Part shown: one piece after another, positions 1 through 6,316 of the stretch | Layout of the letters: each line of letters starts with the position of its first letter | Position numbering within the stretch: the first letter of the stretch is position 1 | Assembly (NCBI GenBank): GCA_964617585.1 | Contig: CAZTXS010000030.1 | Span: forward strand, 1-14,481 | DNA from: UMGS1601 sp964617585 | Lineage (GTDB): Bacteria > Bacillota > Clostridia > Oscillospirales > Ruminococcaceae | Length of the DNA stretch: 14,481 bases | Direction of reading: 5' to 3' | Made by a program: the position numbers and the translations under genes | The notes under the pieces: model-generated | Database searches by the model: none | What the model saw: the letters and a program-made list of their open reading frames with translations, nothing else | Told to the model about the DNA's origin: nothing

Positions 1-90
1 ACAAGGTACTCTTTTTCTTGTCTCTTGTGCTCCATTGTTCAATTTTCAAGATGCCGTTGTTATCGCCTCAATTCACTTGTGCGCGACAAC
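1..90 (-). other. Transcribed leader resembling the region in front of rRNA
   Basis: On the minus strand the transcript first forms a hairpin (GTTGTCGC at 83-90 pairing with GCGATAACAAC at 56-66, with a small bulge). It then carries CTTGAAAATTGAACAATGG (32-50), close to the TTTGAAAACTGAACAA string common in Firmicutes rRNA leaders and 16S-23S spacers. The last bases before the edge can pair ACAAG with CTTGT. No rRNA or tRNA body lies inside the window, so the identity rests on the promoter and this leader motif. Confidence 0.45.
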
Positions 91-96
91 TTTTAA

Positions 97-125
97 ATAA
101 TACCACGCCAAAATATCTTTGTCAA
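97..125 (-). promoter_or_regulatory. Near-consensus sigma-A promoter firing leftward, probably of an rRNA operon
   Basis: Read on the minus strand there is a perfect -35 (TTGACA, 120-125), a 17-nt spacer and a -10 (TATTAT, 97-102), so transcription should start near 90 and run out of the left edge. Upstream of the -35, to about 175, the DNA is almost pure A+T with runs of A and T, like the UP elements of rRNA promoters. No gene inside the window is served by it. The strength and the leader that follows point to a stable-RNA operon; a tRNA operon is the main alternative. Confidence 0.78.
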
Positions 126-250
126 TAGATTTTTTAGGAAAAATATTAAAAACTTTTAATTAATAAGTTAAAACAAATTACAATATTAAGCAACCTCGTA
201 TTCAGATTTCTCAGTACCTATTTATATGCTTTCATTAAATGAGAAATTCA

Positions 251-382
251 ATAAAGGGCTTACCCCGTCATTCAACGCAGCAACTGTCGGCTTTAGCCGA
301 CAGTATTCATTGGGGGATTGTACTCCCGCTGAATACTAAATATCCCCTTCTCTATATGCGGGGACATATTGCCTGAGTTATA
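251..382 (+). repeat. Structured dispersed repeat, copy A (full length)
   Basis: The element is oriented by its conserved head, which contains CCCGTCATTCAACGCAGCAA and a small GGG/CCC hairpin. Three hairpins follow: H1, CTGTCGGCT (284-292) with AGCCGACAG (295-303); H2, GTATTCA (303-309) with TGAATAC (330-336) around a GGGGATT loop; H3, TCCCC (343-347) with GGGGA (360-364). The tail is GACATATTGCCTGAGTTATA (363-382). Copy B at 11843-11979 has the same parts in the same order. The tail supplies the TAA stop of the minus-strand flavin reductase-like gene. No protein is encoded. Confidence 0.85.
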
Positions 383-1022
383 GCTTATCATAAGTTGCAA
401 GCTTTTGAATAACACCTACACAAGTTTCTTCAGCTTTTCCTGTTTCAGGATTTCTCGGAGAATGTACATTATATAAATACCCTGTCTCACCGTAACGCCC
501 TGTTTTGCTTTCATTGTAATGCCCTTCATCCATATAGACATTAACAATTTTCACGCACATAACAACATGACAGCTATTTGGGGTCAATTCCTTTTCCCAT
601 ACATATTCACATTCTAAGTTTAAAAAGCATTCTTTAATTCTCGGTGCATTAACCTTACTTGCCTGTTCAGCAGTCAATCCGGACATTGTAATTTCATCAT
701 TATCATATCCGTTATTTTCAATCGTTTTCATGCATTTCAAAAGAATATTTTTGGACGGAAAATTGATAACGCATTGCTTTGTTTTATTTATTGATGAGTA
801 CATATGACTATATTTATTAACATCCGAAAACAAACAATAATACCCTTCTTGTCCTATGAAAGTACACCAAGACTGCATTGTTGCATTAGGCATTCCGTTA
901 TCCTTGTAGCTTGTAACTGCAACAAGCGGCGACGGTATCGCCATAACATACTCCATCCATGAAAAGCCGTAAAGCTCTGACTCGTTTATTGTTTTTGGAC
1001 AATTGCTGAATTCTTTTTTCAT
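378..1022 (-). CDS. Flavin reductase-like FMN-binding protein
   Basis: The 214-residue product looks like the flavin reductase-like (split-barrel FMN-binding) family. The part most like the family is residues 24-90: a SPLVAVTSYK stretch (31-40), a polar GMPNATMQSW segment (43-52) where FMN phosphate is usually held, and CVINFPS (84-90), a core barrel strand. Relatives bind FMN non-covalently and pass electrons from NAD(P)H or act as small flavin oxidoreductases; the partner here cannot be told. There is no signal peptide, so it is cytosolic. ATG is preceded by GAGAGGTG at a normal distance. It lies 20 nt after the acetyltransferase gene on the same strand, so the two are probably co-transcribed. 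Its stop codon lies in the tail of repeat copy A, so the C-terminus may have been set by insertion of that element. Confidence 0.8.
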   Translation of the reverse strand: MKKEFSNCPKTINESELYGFSWMEYVMAIPSPLVAVTSYKDNGMPNATMQSWCTFIGQEGYYCLFSDVNKYSHMYSSINKTKQCVINFPSKNILLKCMKTIENNGYDNDEITMSGLTAEQASKVNAPRIKECFLNLECEYVWEKELTPNSCHVVMCVKIVNVYMDEGHYNESKTGRYGETGYLYNVHSPRNPETGKAEETCVGVIQKLATYDKL

Positions 1023-1042
1023 AAATAGTCACCTCTCATCAA

Positions 1043-1789
1043 TTACCATTCCTCAAAAATATACGCATTGCCATATTCTTTGTATCCAATAGATTTCGCC
1101 AATTCAATTGAAGCAATATTCTCTGCATTACATTCCCATTGCGGGCAAATTCCTTTTTCAATTAAATTATGAGCAGCCAGTGCAGCAGTGCATTTGGCAT
1201 ATCCCTTTCGTCGTTCCTCCTTTAATGTGTTTATTCCTGTATGCTGGATTAGATTTTCCATATAAGGCATATCGGGTGCCTCACAAACAGACAGCAATCT
1301 TCCGTCTGAAACATATCCGGCAAAATATCCCTTTGCAGCTTTTTGAGAAAAATATTCATATAACCATCCATCAGGATTTGCATTGGGTTTATTAGCCCTA
1401 AAGAACGCTTCATAAAGAGGATAATCTGTATCTTTCAAAACTTTAGCGTTTCCATACTGCTTTACAAGTTCCTCACTAAAAACAAATAACTTCATCTTTT
1501 TTAAATTGAATTTTATCTTTGCTTCTTTGATAATCCTGTCCGCACTATATCCTCTCAGTCTATCAATAAATTCCTTGTGTTTAGGCGAGTATGTAACAAC
1601 ACATAATTCATTTTTGACTAAAATAAACAATGTGTATTTGCAGCCGAATCCCTTTAATTCGGCATCACGTTCTTCCGAACATACAAAGTGTATCCCTTGT
1701 TTTAATTCTGAAATATTCACATCACAAAAACAAGAGTAAAACTGATTCGTAATATTCTCTATATCTTTCAAAGTCAATTTTTTGCACAT
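1043..1789 (-). CDS. GNAT-family N-acetyltransferase with an extra N-terminal domain
   Basis: The protein has 248 residues. The C-terminal half (about 125-248) looks like a GNAT fold: the acetyl-CoA pyrophosphate loop appears as RRKGYAK (193-199), followed by an alanine-rich helix and NIASIELAKSIGY (224-236), the usual Asn...Ser...GY motif of these enzymes. Residues 1-120 do not show a motif I recognise and could help bind substrate; proteins of this two-part kind are common in Clostridia. The acceptor substrate is unknown. The ATG has only a weak ribosome site (ACGGTGAA). It is first in a two-gene unit with the flavin reductase-like gene 20 nt downstream. A short ORF with a much better ribosome site lies about 80 nt upstream (ATG at 1868). 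Confidence 0.8.
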   Translation of the reverse strand: MCKKLTLKDIENITNQFYSCFCDVNISELKQGIHFVCSEERDAELKGFGCKYTLFILVKNELCVVTYSPKHKEFIDRLRGYSADRIIKEAKIKFNLKKMKLFVFSEELVKQYGNAKVLKDTDYPLYEAFFRANKPNANPDGWLYEYFSQKAAKGYFAGYVSDGRLLSVCEAPDMPYMENLIQHTGINTLKEERRKGYAKCTAALAAHNLIEKGICPQWECNAENIASIELAKSIGYKEYGNAYIFEEW

Positions 1790-2204
1790 ATATATTCACC
1801 GTCATTCACTAATTTGAACAATTTATATCCCAAAATAGTAAAACTTACGACTGCTTTTTTACGTTCATTTAATATCCTCCACTTTGTTGAATTCAAATTC
1901 AAGCAACTCGATAACTCGGAACTTTGCCTACTCCTTCAAATTACCTATATATTTCATAAAAAATAAAGAACAATATAAAAACAGTAAAGATAGGTATAGT
2001 CACTACAAATATCAGCCTACCGTTTCACAAGCTCTAACACTTATCAAACTCACCGAATACAACATTTACATCAAAAATAAAAACCGACCGTTAATATCAC
2101 AATTACGAAAAAGTCTCTTTATCTTTGTATAGCCCTCCGTTGCAGAAAGTTTAACATCAATCAAACTCTTAAAAGGAGGCATTGCGTGCAGGGGTCACCC
2201 TCTG
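1790..2204. other. Gene-free stretch with coding-like fragments and hairpins, possible second dispersed repeat
   Basis: No intact gene is convincing in these 415 nt. Read on the minus strand it holds several short open stretches: 2066-2182 (38 codons, ATG start, no ribosome site, beginning MPPFKSLIDV), 1941-2003 (20 codons, a hydrophobic segment ending FIFYEIYR), and 1845-1868 (seven codons, MNVKKQS, with an excellent GGAGG site). Frames also look coding-like across single stop codons or one-base shifts. It also holds hairpins (2188-2205; GCCTCC with GGAGGGC enclosing AGTTT/AAACT). Such traces in several frames fit either a decayed gene or a repeated DNA element. No clear promoter for the acetyltransferase gene was found in it. 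Confidence 0.4.
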
Positions 2205-2205
2205 C
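2188..2205 (-). terminator. Hairpin at the end of the pcrA-aro-DUF4364 unit
   Basis: On the minus strand GCAGAGGG and CCCCTGC pair across a TGA loop with one bulged base, directly after the DUF4364 stop codon. Only a loose T-rich tract (CCTCCTTTT) follows some 10 nt later, so this is a weak terminator candidate or simply the first hairpin of the structured stretch downstream. Confidence 0.35.
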
Positions 2206-2789
2206 TAATAGCCCGACAGATCTGGAGTATATTCCTCATTCTCTATAACAAAGTCCAATATCTTTCCGTAAAAAGCGCTGGGATTAAGCATAACCTTCTT
2301 TTTAATGTATTCAGCCTGAGTCAGATCAGGAGCAAATAGTGTAAGATCCATAAGATTAGCTCCGCTGTCCTGACAAAGGAAATGAACCTCAGCTCCCTTT
2401 TCGACTTCTTTAATTTCGGCTATAATGCTGTTATCCTTCAGCTTGGCAAAAAACTTAAGCCCTGATGAAAGTATCTTATCACGGAAGCTTTTTGGAACGA
2501 TTCCCTTAAAATCGTTTGCAGCCTCATATGCTTCCTGCGATAAAATATAATAGTTCACTTCATCAACAGCTTCCAGCCTCATCATCTTATCTTTAAGCAT
2601 TTCTTCAACTGTTTCCGCATAAGTAAAATAGTTTACTATACCGTCCGCCGTAGCGATTTCTGCCAACTGATTAGGTGTAATCGGTCTGTTGATTTGCCTT
2701 AAAAAATAGCAAAGCAGAATCTTTATTGCATACTTATCCTGAAGATTCAGCATATTCGGTTGTAAATACTTTTCAAAATTTTTATCCAT
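2205..2789 (-). CDS. DUF4364 family protein
   Basis: The 194-residue product resembles DUF4364 proteins, a family found in Clostridia and of unknown role. The first 85 or so residues read as a winged-helix-like domain: KYAIKILLCYFLRQ (19-32), a PITPNQLAEI segment typical of the start of a helix-turn-helix, then NYFTYAETVEEMLKDKMM and a YYIL strand. The C-terminal half is mixed alpha/beta with no motif I recognise. A DNA-binding or regulatory role is an inference from the N-terminal fold. ATG follows GGGAGTG. It is the last gene of the unit, 34 nt after aroC, and is followed by a hairpin that starts on its TAG stop. Confidence 0.75.
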   Translation of the reverse strand: MDKNFEKYLQPNMLNLQDKYAIKILLCYFLRQINRPITPNQLAEIATADGIVNYFTYAETVEEMLKDKMMRLEAVDEVNYYILSQEAYEAANDFKGIVPKSFRDKILSSGLKFFAKLKDNSIIAEIKEVEKGAEVHFLCQDSGANLMDLTLFAPDLTQAEYIKKKVMLNPSAFYGKILDFVIENEEYTPDLSGY

Positions 2790-2823
2790 AGTAACACTCC
2801 CGAAATATCAATAAGCCAAAAGC

Positions 2824-3915
2824 TTAAAAATTAGGATAATCCATCATATGCGAAAGAAGAGCAATGTTTACCGCCGCTTCAACACATGGCACGGCTCTTG
2901 GAACAACACACGGGTCATGTCTGCCCTTTATATTTATAGTTTCATTAGTAAGCGAACTGTAATCCACCGTTTCCTGAGGCCGGGCAATAGACGGAGTAGG
3001 TTTAAACGCAACTCTTAGCGTTATAGGCATACCTGATGAAATGCCTCCGAGAATTCCCCCGTGGTTGTTGCTTCTCGTTACCACATGACCTTTATCGTCA
3101 ACATAAAACTCATCGTTGTTTTCACTTCCCAGCATTTTGGAGCAATTAAATCCGACGCCGAACTCAATGCCCTTAACGGCAGGTATACCGAAAACAAGCG
3201 AAGCTATACTGTTTTCAAGTCCCTCAAATATAGGAGAACCTATTCCGGCAGGAACGTTAATAGAAGCACATTCTATTATTCCCCCGACAGAATCCAGACA
3301 CTTTCCCGCCTTTTCTATATCTTTAATCATAAGTCTGCCCTGCTTATCGTCAAGAACAGTAAATTCCTTTTCACGGACAAATTTAATGTCGTCACGCGAA
3401 ACTGTGATAGGGTCAAAGGATTTATCTTTAATTCCGTGAATTTCGAGAATATGCGCTCCCGTGTATATTCCTCTTCTCTCCAGTATCTGACCTGCAACCG
3501 CCCCGGCAAAGCACAAGGGAGCAGTAAGCCTGCCTGAAAAATGTCCGCCGCCTCTTCCGTCGTTGAATCCGCTGTAACGAACAGCTCCCGTGTAGTCGGC
3601 ATGACCGGGACGGGCAAGCTTTGACAGGTTGGAATAATCGTTTGAATGCTGATCGGTGTTCTGAATCAAAGCGCATAAAGGAGTACCCGTTGTCTTTCCG
3701 TTAAAAAGACCCGACATAATCTGCGGCAGATCCTTTTCACGTCTTTGAGTAGACGTTTTGTTTTTCTTCGGAGCACGCCTTGCCATAAACGACATAAGAG
3801 CGTCCAGATCAATATGCTCTCCCGAAGGCAAATTATCAAGCACCACGCCTATTGCAGGTCCGTGACTTTCGCCGAAAATTGATAAATTTATATTGTGATT
3901 CCAAACCGAAGCCAT
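2824..3915 (-). CDS. aroC: Chorismate synthase
   Basis: AroC converts 5-enolpyruvylshikimate-3-phosphate (EPSP) to chorismate, the branch point for aromatic amino acids and folate, using reduced FMN that is not consumed. The 363 residues match the family's usual length. Signatures seen are FGESHGPAIG (14-23, His18), ARPGHADYTG (101-110, His105), NDGRGGGHFSGR (118-129), the RSNNHGGILGGISSGMPI stretch and GRHDPC near the C-terminus; these include the conserved His and Arg residues for substrate and FMN. The start ATG overlaps the aroA stop as TAATG and has a GGAGG site inside the aroA end, so translation is probably coupled. The sequence has no flavin reductase domain, so it is the monofunctional bacterial form that needs reduced FMN from elsewhere. 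Confidence 0.97.
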   Translation of the reverse strand: MASVWNHNINLSIFGESHGPAIGVVLDNLPSGEHIDLDALMSFMARRAPKKNKTSTQRREKDLPQIMSGLFNGKTTGTPLCALIQNTDQHSNDYSNLSKLARPGHADYTGAVRYSGFNDGRGGGHFSGRLTAPLCFAGAVAGQILERRGIYTGAHILEIHGIKDKSFDPITVSRDDIKFVREKEFTVLDDKQGRLMIKDIEKAGKCLDSVGGIIECASINVPAGIGSPIFEGLENSIASLVFGIPAVKGIEFGVGFNCSKMLGSENNDEFYVDDKGHVVTRSNNHGGILGGISSGMPITLRVAFKPTPSIARPQETVDYSSLTNETINIKGRHDPCVVPRAVPCVEAAVNIALLSHMMDYPNF

Positions 3916-5153
3916 TATATTTTTCCTCCAAGCTTTTTAAAGTCCTCAAAAAAGTCAGGATAAGACTTTCTTACGCATTCAGCTCCGCGAAGAATCAGCT
4001 TATCTCTGCATTTAACCGATGCAACAGACATTGCCATCGGAATTCTGTGATCGTTACAGCAATCTATCTCGCCGCCGTTTAAATACTCAACACCCGTTAT
4101 CTCCAATCCATCGTCCAGTTCCTTAACCTTTCCTCCGACAGCGTTCAGCGCTTTTGAAATCGCAGCCAAGCGGTCGCTTTCTTTTATTCTGAGCCTTGCC
4201 GCTCCCGTTATATGCGACACTCCCTTGCAGAAGCTCGCCAGCACTGTCAATATCGGAACAAGATCGGGAATATCCGAACAGTCTATATCAAACGGACTGA
4301 GAATATCCTTTTCTGAATTATTATACACTATATTTTTGCATATTTCAACGATTCTTTTATCTCCCTGAAAGCTGTTTTCGCTTAAGCCGTTTATATTTAT
4401 ATCACATCCGAGAGAATTAGCCGCAAAGAAAAACGCCGCCTGAGAATAATCCCCTTCAACCGATCCGCTGTAAGGCTTAAAGGCTTTTACTCCGTGAACC
4501 GAAAATCCGTCGGACGTTTCGGTTATATTCGCTCCGAATTTATTCAAACAGTCAATAGTTATATCGACATAGGGCCTTGATTCAAGATGCGAGGTCAAAA
4601 CTATCTCGCTTTCACCGTCTAAAATTGATAACGCAAGCAACAGTCCCGTAACAAACTGAGAAGAAATATTACCTGCGATTTTATATTCGCCGGGGCTAAG
4701 CTTTCCCTTAACTGAAAAAGGCATAGTGTTGTTATAGTCAAACTCCGCTCCGTTTTTAGTCATTTCGCTTAGATACGGAGTTATCGGACGCTGCGGAAGC
4801 TTTCCTGCGCCGATAAAAGCAGCTTCAGTTCCCAAAGCAGAAGCCACGGGAATTAAAAATCTAAGCGTTGACCCCGACTCCTTGCAATCAAGAACGGCTG
4901 TTTTTTCAGGCTTTGTTATACCATTTATAAAGACCTTGCATAAACCTGAACCGTCATTCTCGATTCTTATTCCGGCTCCCAAGGCTTTCATAGCTTCCAT
5001 AGTAGCTTCAATATCCTTTGACATATATACGTTTGATATAACGCTTTCACCGCTGGCTAAAGAAGCGGCTATTATCATTCTGTGAGCCACGCTCTTTGAC
5101 GGAGGAACCGTGATATCGCCCTTTAAAACAGACGGTGTAATTGAAACATCCAT
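3915..5153 (-). CDS. aroA: 3-phosphoshikimate 1-carboxyvinyltransferase (EPSP synthase)
   Basis: EPSP synthase joins phosphoenolpyruvate to shikimate-3-phosphate, the step before chorismate synthase. The 412 residues form the usual two-domain repeat. Seen are PPSKSVAHRMI (17-27, with Lys20, Ser21 and Arg25 for shikimate phosphate), LPQRPI (119-124), the SSQFVTG stretch (164-170), SDIPDLVP (293-300, Asp297 at the catalytic aspartate position), RIKESDRL (322-329) and NDHRIPMA near the end. The PEP/glyphosate loop reads ESGSTLRFL (92-100), not the NAGTAMRPL of the E. coli enzyme. Ribosome site AAAGGAAAAGG precedes ATG. It lies 32 nt after aroB and overlaps aroC by one base. Confidence 0.96.
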   Translation of the reverse strand: MDVSITPSVLKGDITVPPSKSVAHRMIIAASLASGESVISNVYMSKDIEATMEAMKALGAGIRIENDGSGLCKVFINGITKPEKTAVLDCKESGSTLRFLIPVASALGTEAAFIGAGKLPQRPITPYLSEMTKNGAEFDYNNTMPFSVKGKLSPGEYKIAGNISSQFVTGLLLALSILDGESEIVLTSHLESRPYVDITIDCLNKFGANITETSDGFSVHGVKAFKPYSGSVEGDYSQAAFFFAANSLGCDININGLSENSFQGDKRIVEICKNIVYNNSEKDILSPFDIDCSDIPDLVPILTVLASFCKGVSHITGAARLRIKESDRLAAISKALNAVGGKVKELDDGLEITGVEYLNGGEIDCCNDHRIPMAMSVASVKCRDKLILRGAECVRKSYPDFFEDFKKLGGKI

Positions 5154-5185
5154 AAACCTTTTCCTTTCTGCTTACGAATAATAAT

Positions 5186-6298
5186 CTACATACTTTCAAT
5201 AATATCCGCAATGTAATCTTCAGAAATCTCTTTGGCAAAGTTTCCGCTGCTGAATTCTTTTATTTTGCCTATACCCTCTTGTATAACAAATCTCAGCTTG
5301 CCGTCCCTCACCTTTTTATCGGTGTAAAGCTTTTTTACAAGCTCGTCTTTATTTATATAATCGGGAATACTTACAGGCAGCCCTGCCCTTTTTAGCAAAG
5401 CTTCAATTCTCTTTTCATCATTATCGCTTGCCAAACCAAGCGATTTTGCAAGCTTAGCCTCAGCGGTAAGTCCTATAGATACCGCCTCACCGTGAAGCAA
5501 CCTATAGTCGCTTACCGTTTCTATAGCCCTACCCACGGTATGCCCCAGGTTGAGGATTTCTCTCAGTCCTGATTCACGTTCGTCTTTCATAACAACCTTG
5601 TATTTAATCTCGCAGTTTTTTTCTGCAATATGTTCGCATACATCGGTATCAAAGCAGAACACCTTTTCTATGTTATTTTCAAGATAGCAGAAAAAATCAT
5701 AATCAGCAAGTATCGAGTGCTTAATAGTTTCGGCAAGACCGCTTGAAATCTCACGTTCGGGAAGCGTTTTCCATGCGTCTATATCTATATAAATTTTCCT
5801 CGGCTGATTGAAAAGTCCTATAAGGTTAGTTGCAAGCGGCGTATCGACCGCCGTCTTTCCTCCCACCGAAGCGTCAGCCGCAGATAAAAGAGTGGTAGCG
5901 AAATTAATAAACGGAACCCCTCTGCCGAAGGTACCAGCAATAAATCCCGAAAGATCGGTTACTACACCGCCTCCGACCGCTATAATACAGCAGTCCCTGC
6001 GGTATCCCAGACTTAACATTCTGTCCTCAATTTCAGCCTTTGTTTCACGGGTTTTTGATTTTTCACCCGCAGGAAAAACAAACAAATCCGCTTTGAAGCC
6101 TAAAGCTTTAAGCCTTTCGCAAACAGAGTCGGCATAAAGGTCTCTTACGTTGCTGTCGGTTATCACCGCAAATCTTTTTATCCCCGGTAAAAGACCGTTC
6201 TTTATATCGTTCACAAGAGAATCTGTCAGACTGTGACCAATATCAATATCGTAAGAATCGTCAACCGTCTTTTTAAGCTCTACATAAATTTTTTTCAT
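5186..6298 (-). CDS. aroB: 3-dehydroquinate synthase
   Basis: AroB turns DAHP into 3-dehydroquinate, the second step of the shikimate pathway, using bound NAD and a divalent metal. The 370 residues show the NAD-binding AVGGGVVTDLSGF (107-119), INFATTLLSAADASVGGKTA (131-150), and the three metal ligands: Glu190 in GLAETIKH, His253 in LNLGHTVG and His269 in LLHGEAVS. Length is typical. ATG follows a GAGGGCGG site, 18 nt after the pcrA stop, so it is co-transcribed with the helicase. No aroE, aroK or aroD gene is nearby, so the rest of the pathway must be encoded elsewhere. Confidence 0.97.
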   Translation of the reverse strand: MKKIYVELKKTVDDSYDIDIGHSLTDSLVNDIKNGLLPGIKRFAVITDSNVRDLYADSVCERLKALGFKADLFVFPAGEKSKTRETKAEIEDRMLSLGYRRDCCIIAVGGGVVTDLSGFIAGTFGRGVPFINFATTLLSAADASVGGKTAVDTPLATNLIGLFNQPRKIYIDIDAWKTLPEREISSGLAETIKHSILADYDFFCYLENNIEKVFCFDTDVCEHIAEKNCEIKYKVVMKDERESGLREILNLGHTVGRAIETVSDYRLLHGEAVSIGLTAEAKLAKSLGLASDNDEKRIEALLKRAGLPVSIPDYINKDELVKKLYTDKKVRDGKLRFVIQEGIGKIKEFSSGNFAKEISEDYIADIIESM

Positions 6299-6316
6299 AA
6301 ATAGCCGCCCTCTTTA

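Noticed and set aside
206..247. Inverted repeat ATTTCTCA/TGAGAAAT upstream of repeat copy A
   Set aside because: Eight pairs across a 26-nt AT-rich loop without a T-run; not shared with the other repeat copies, so it is probably chance.
378..1022. Flavin reductase-like protein as the FMN reductase partner of AroC
   Set aside because: Monofunctional chorismate synthases need reduced FMN, but this gene is in a separate unit over 1.8 kb away with an acetyltransferase; proximity alone does not support the link.
1884..2132. Plus-strand open frame of 82 codons beginning with TTG
   Set aside because: No ribosome site, lies in the AT-rich hairpin-containing stretch that also shows coding-like fragments on the other strand; more likely a by-product of a repeat or decayed DNA.
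3061..3537. Plus-strand open frame of 158 codons
   Set aside because: It lies wholly antisense to aroC, whose motifs are certain; composition is that of a shadow frame and no ribosome site precedes it.
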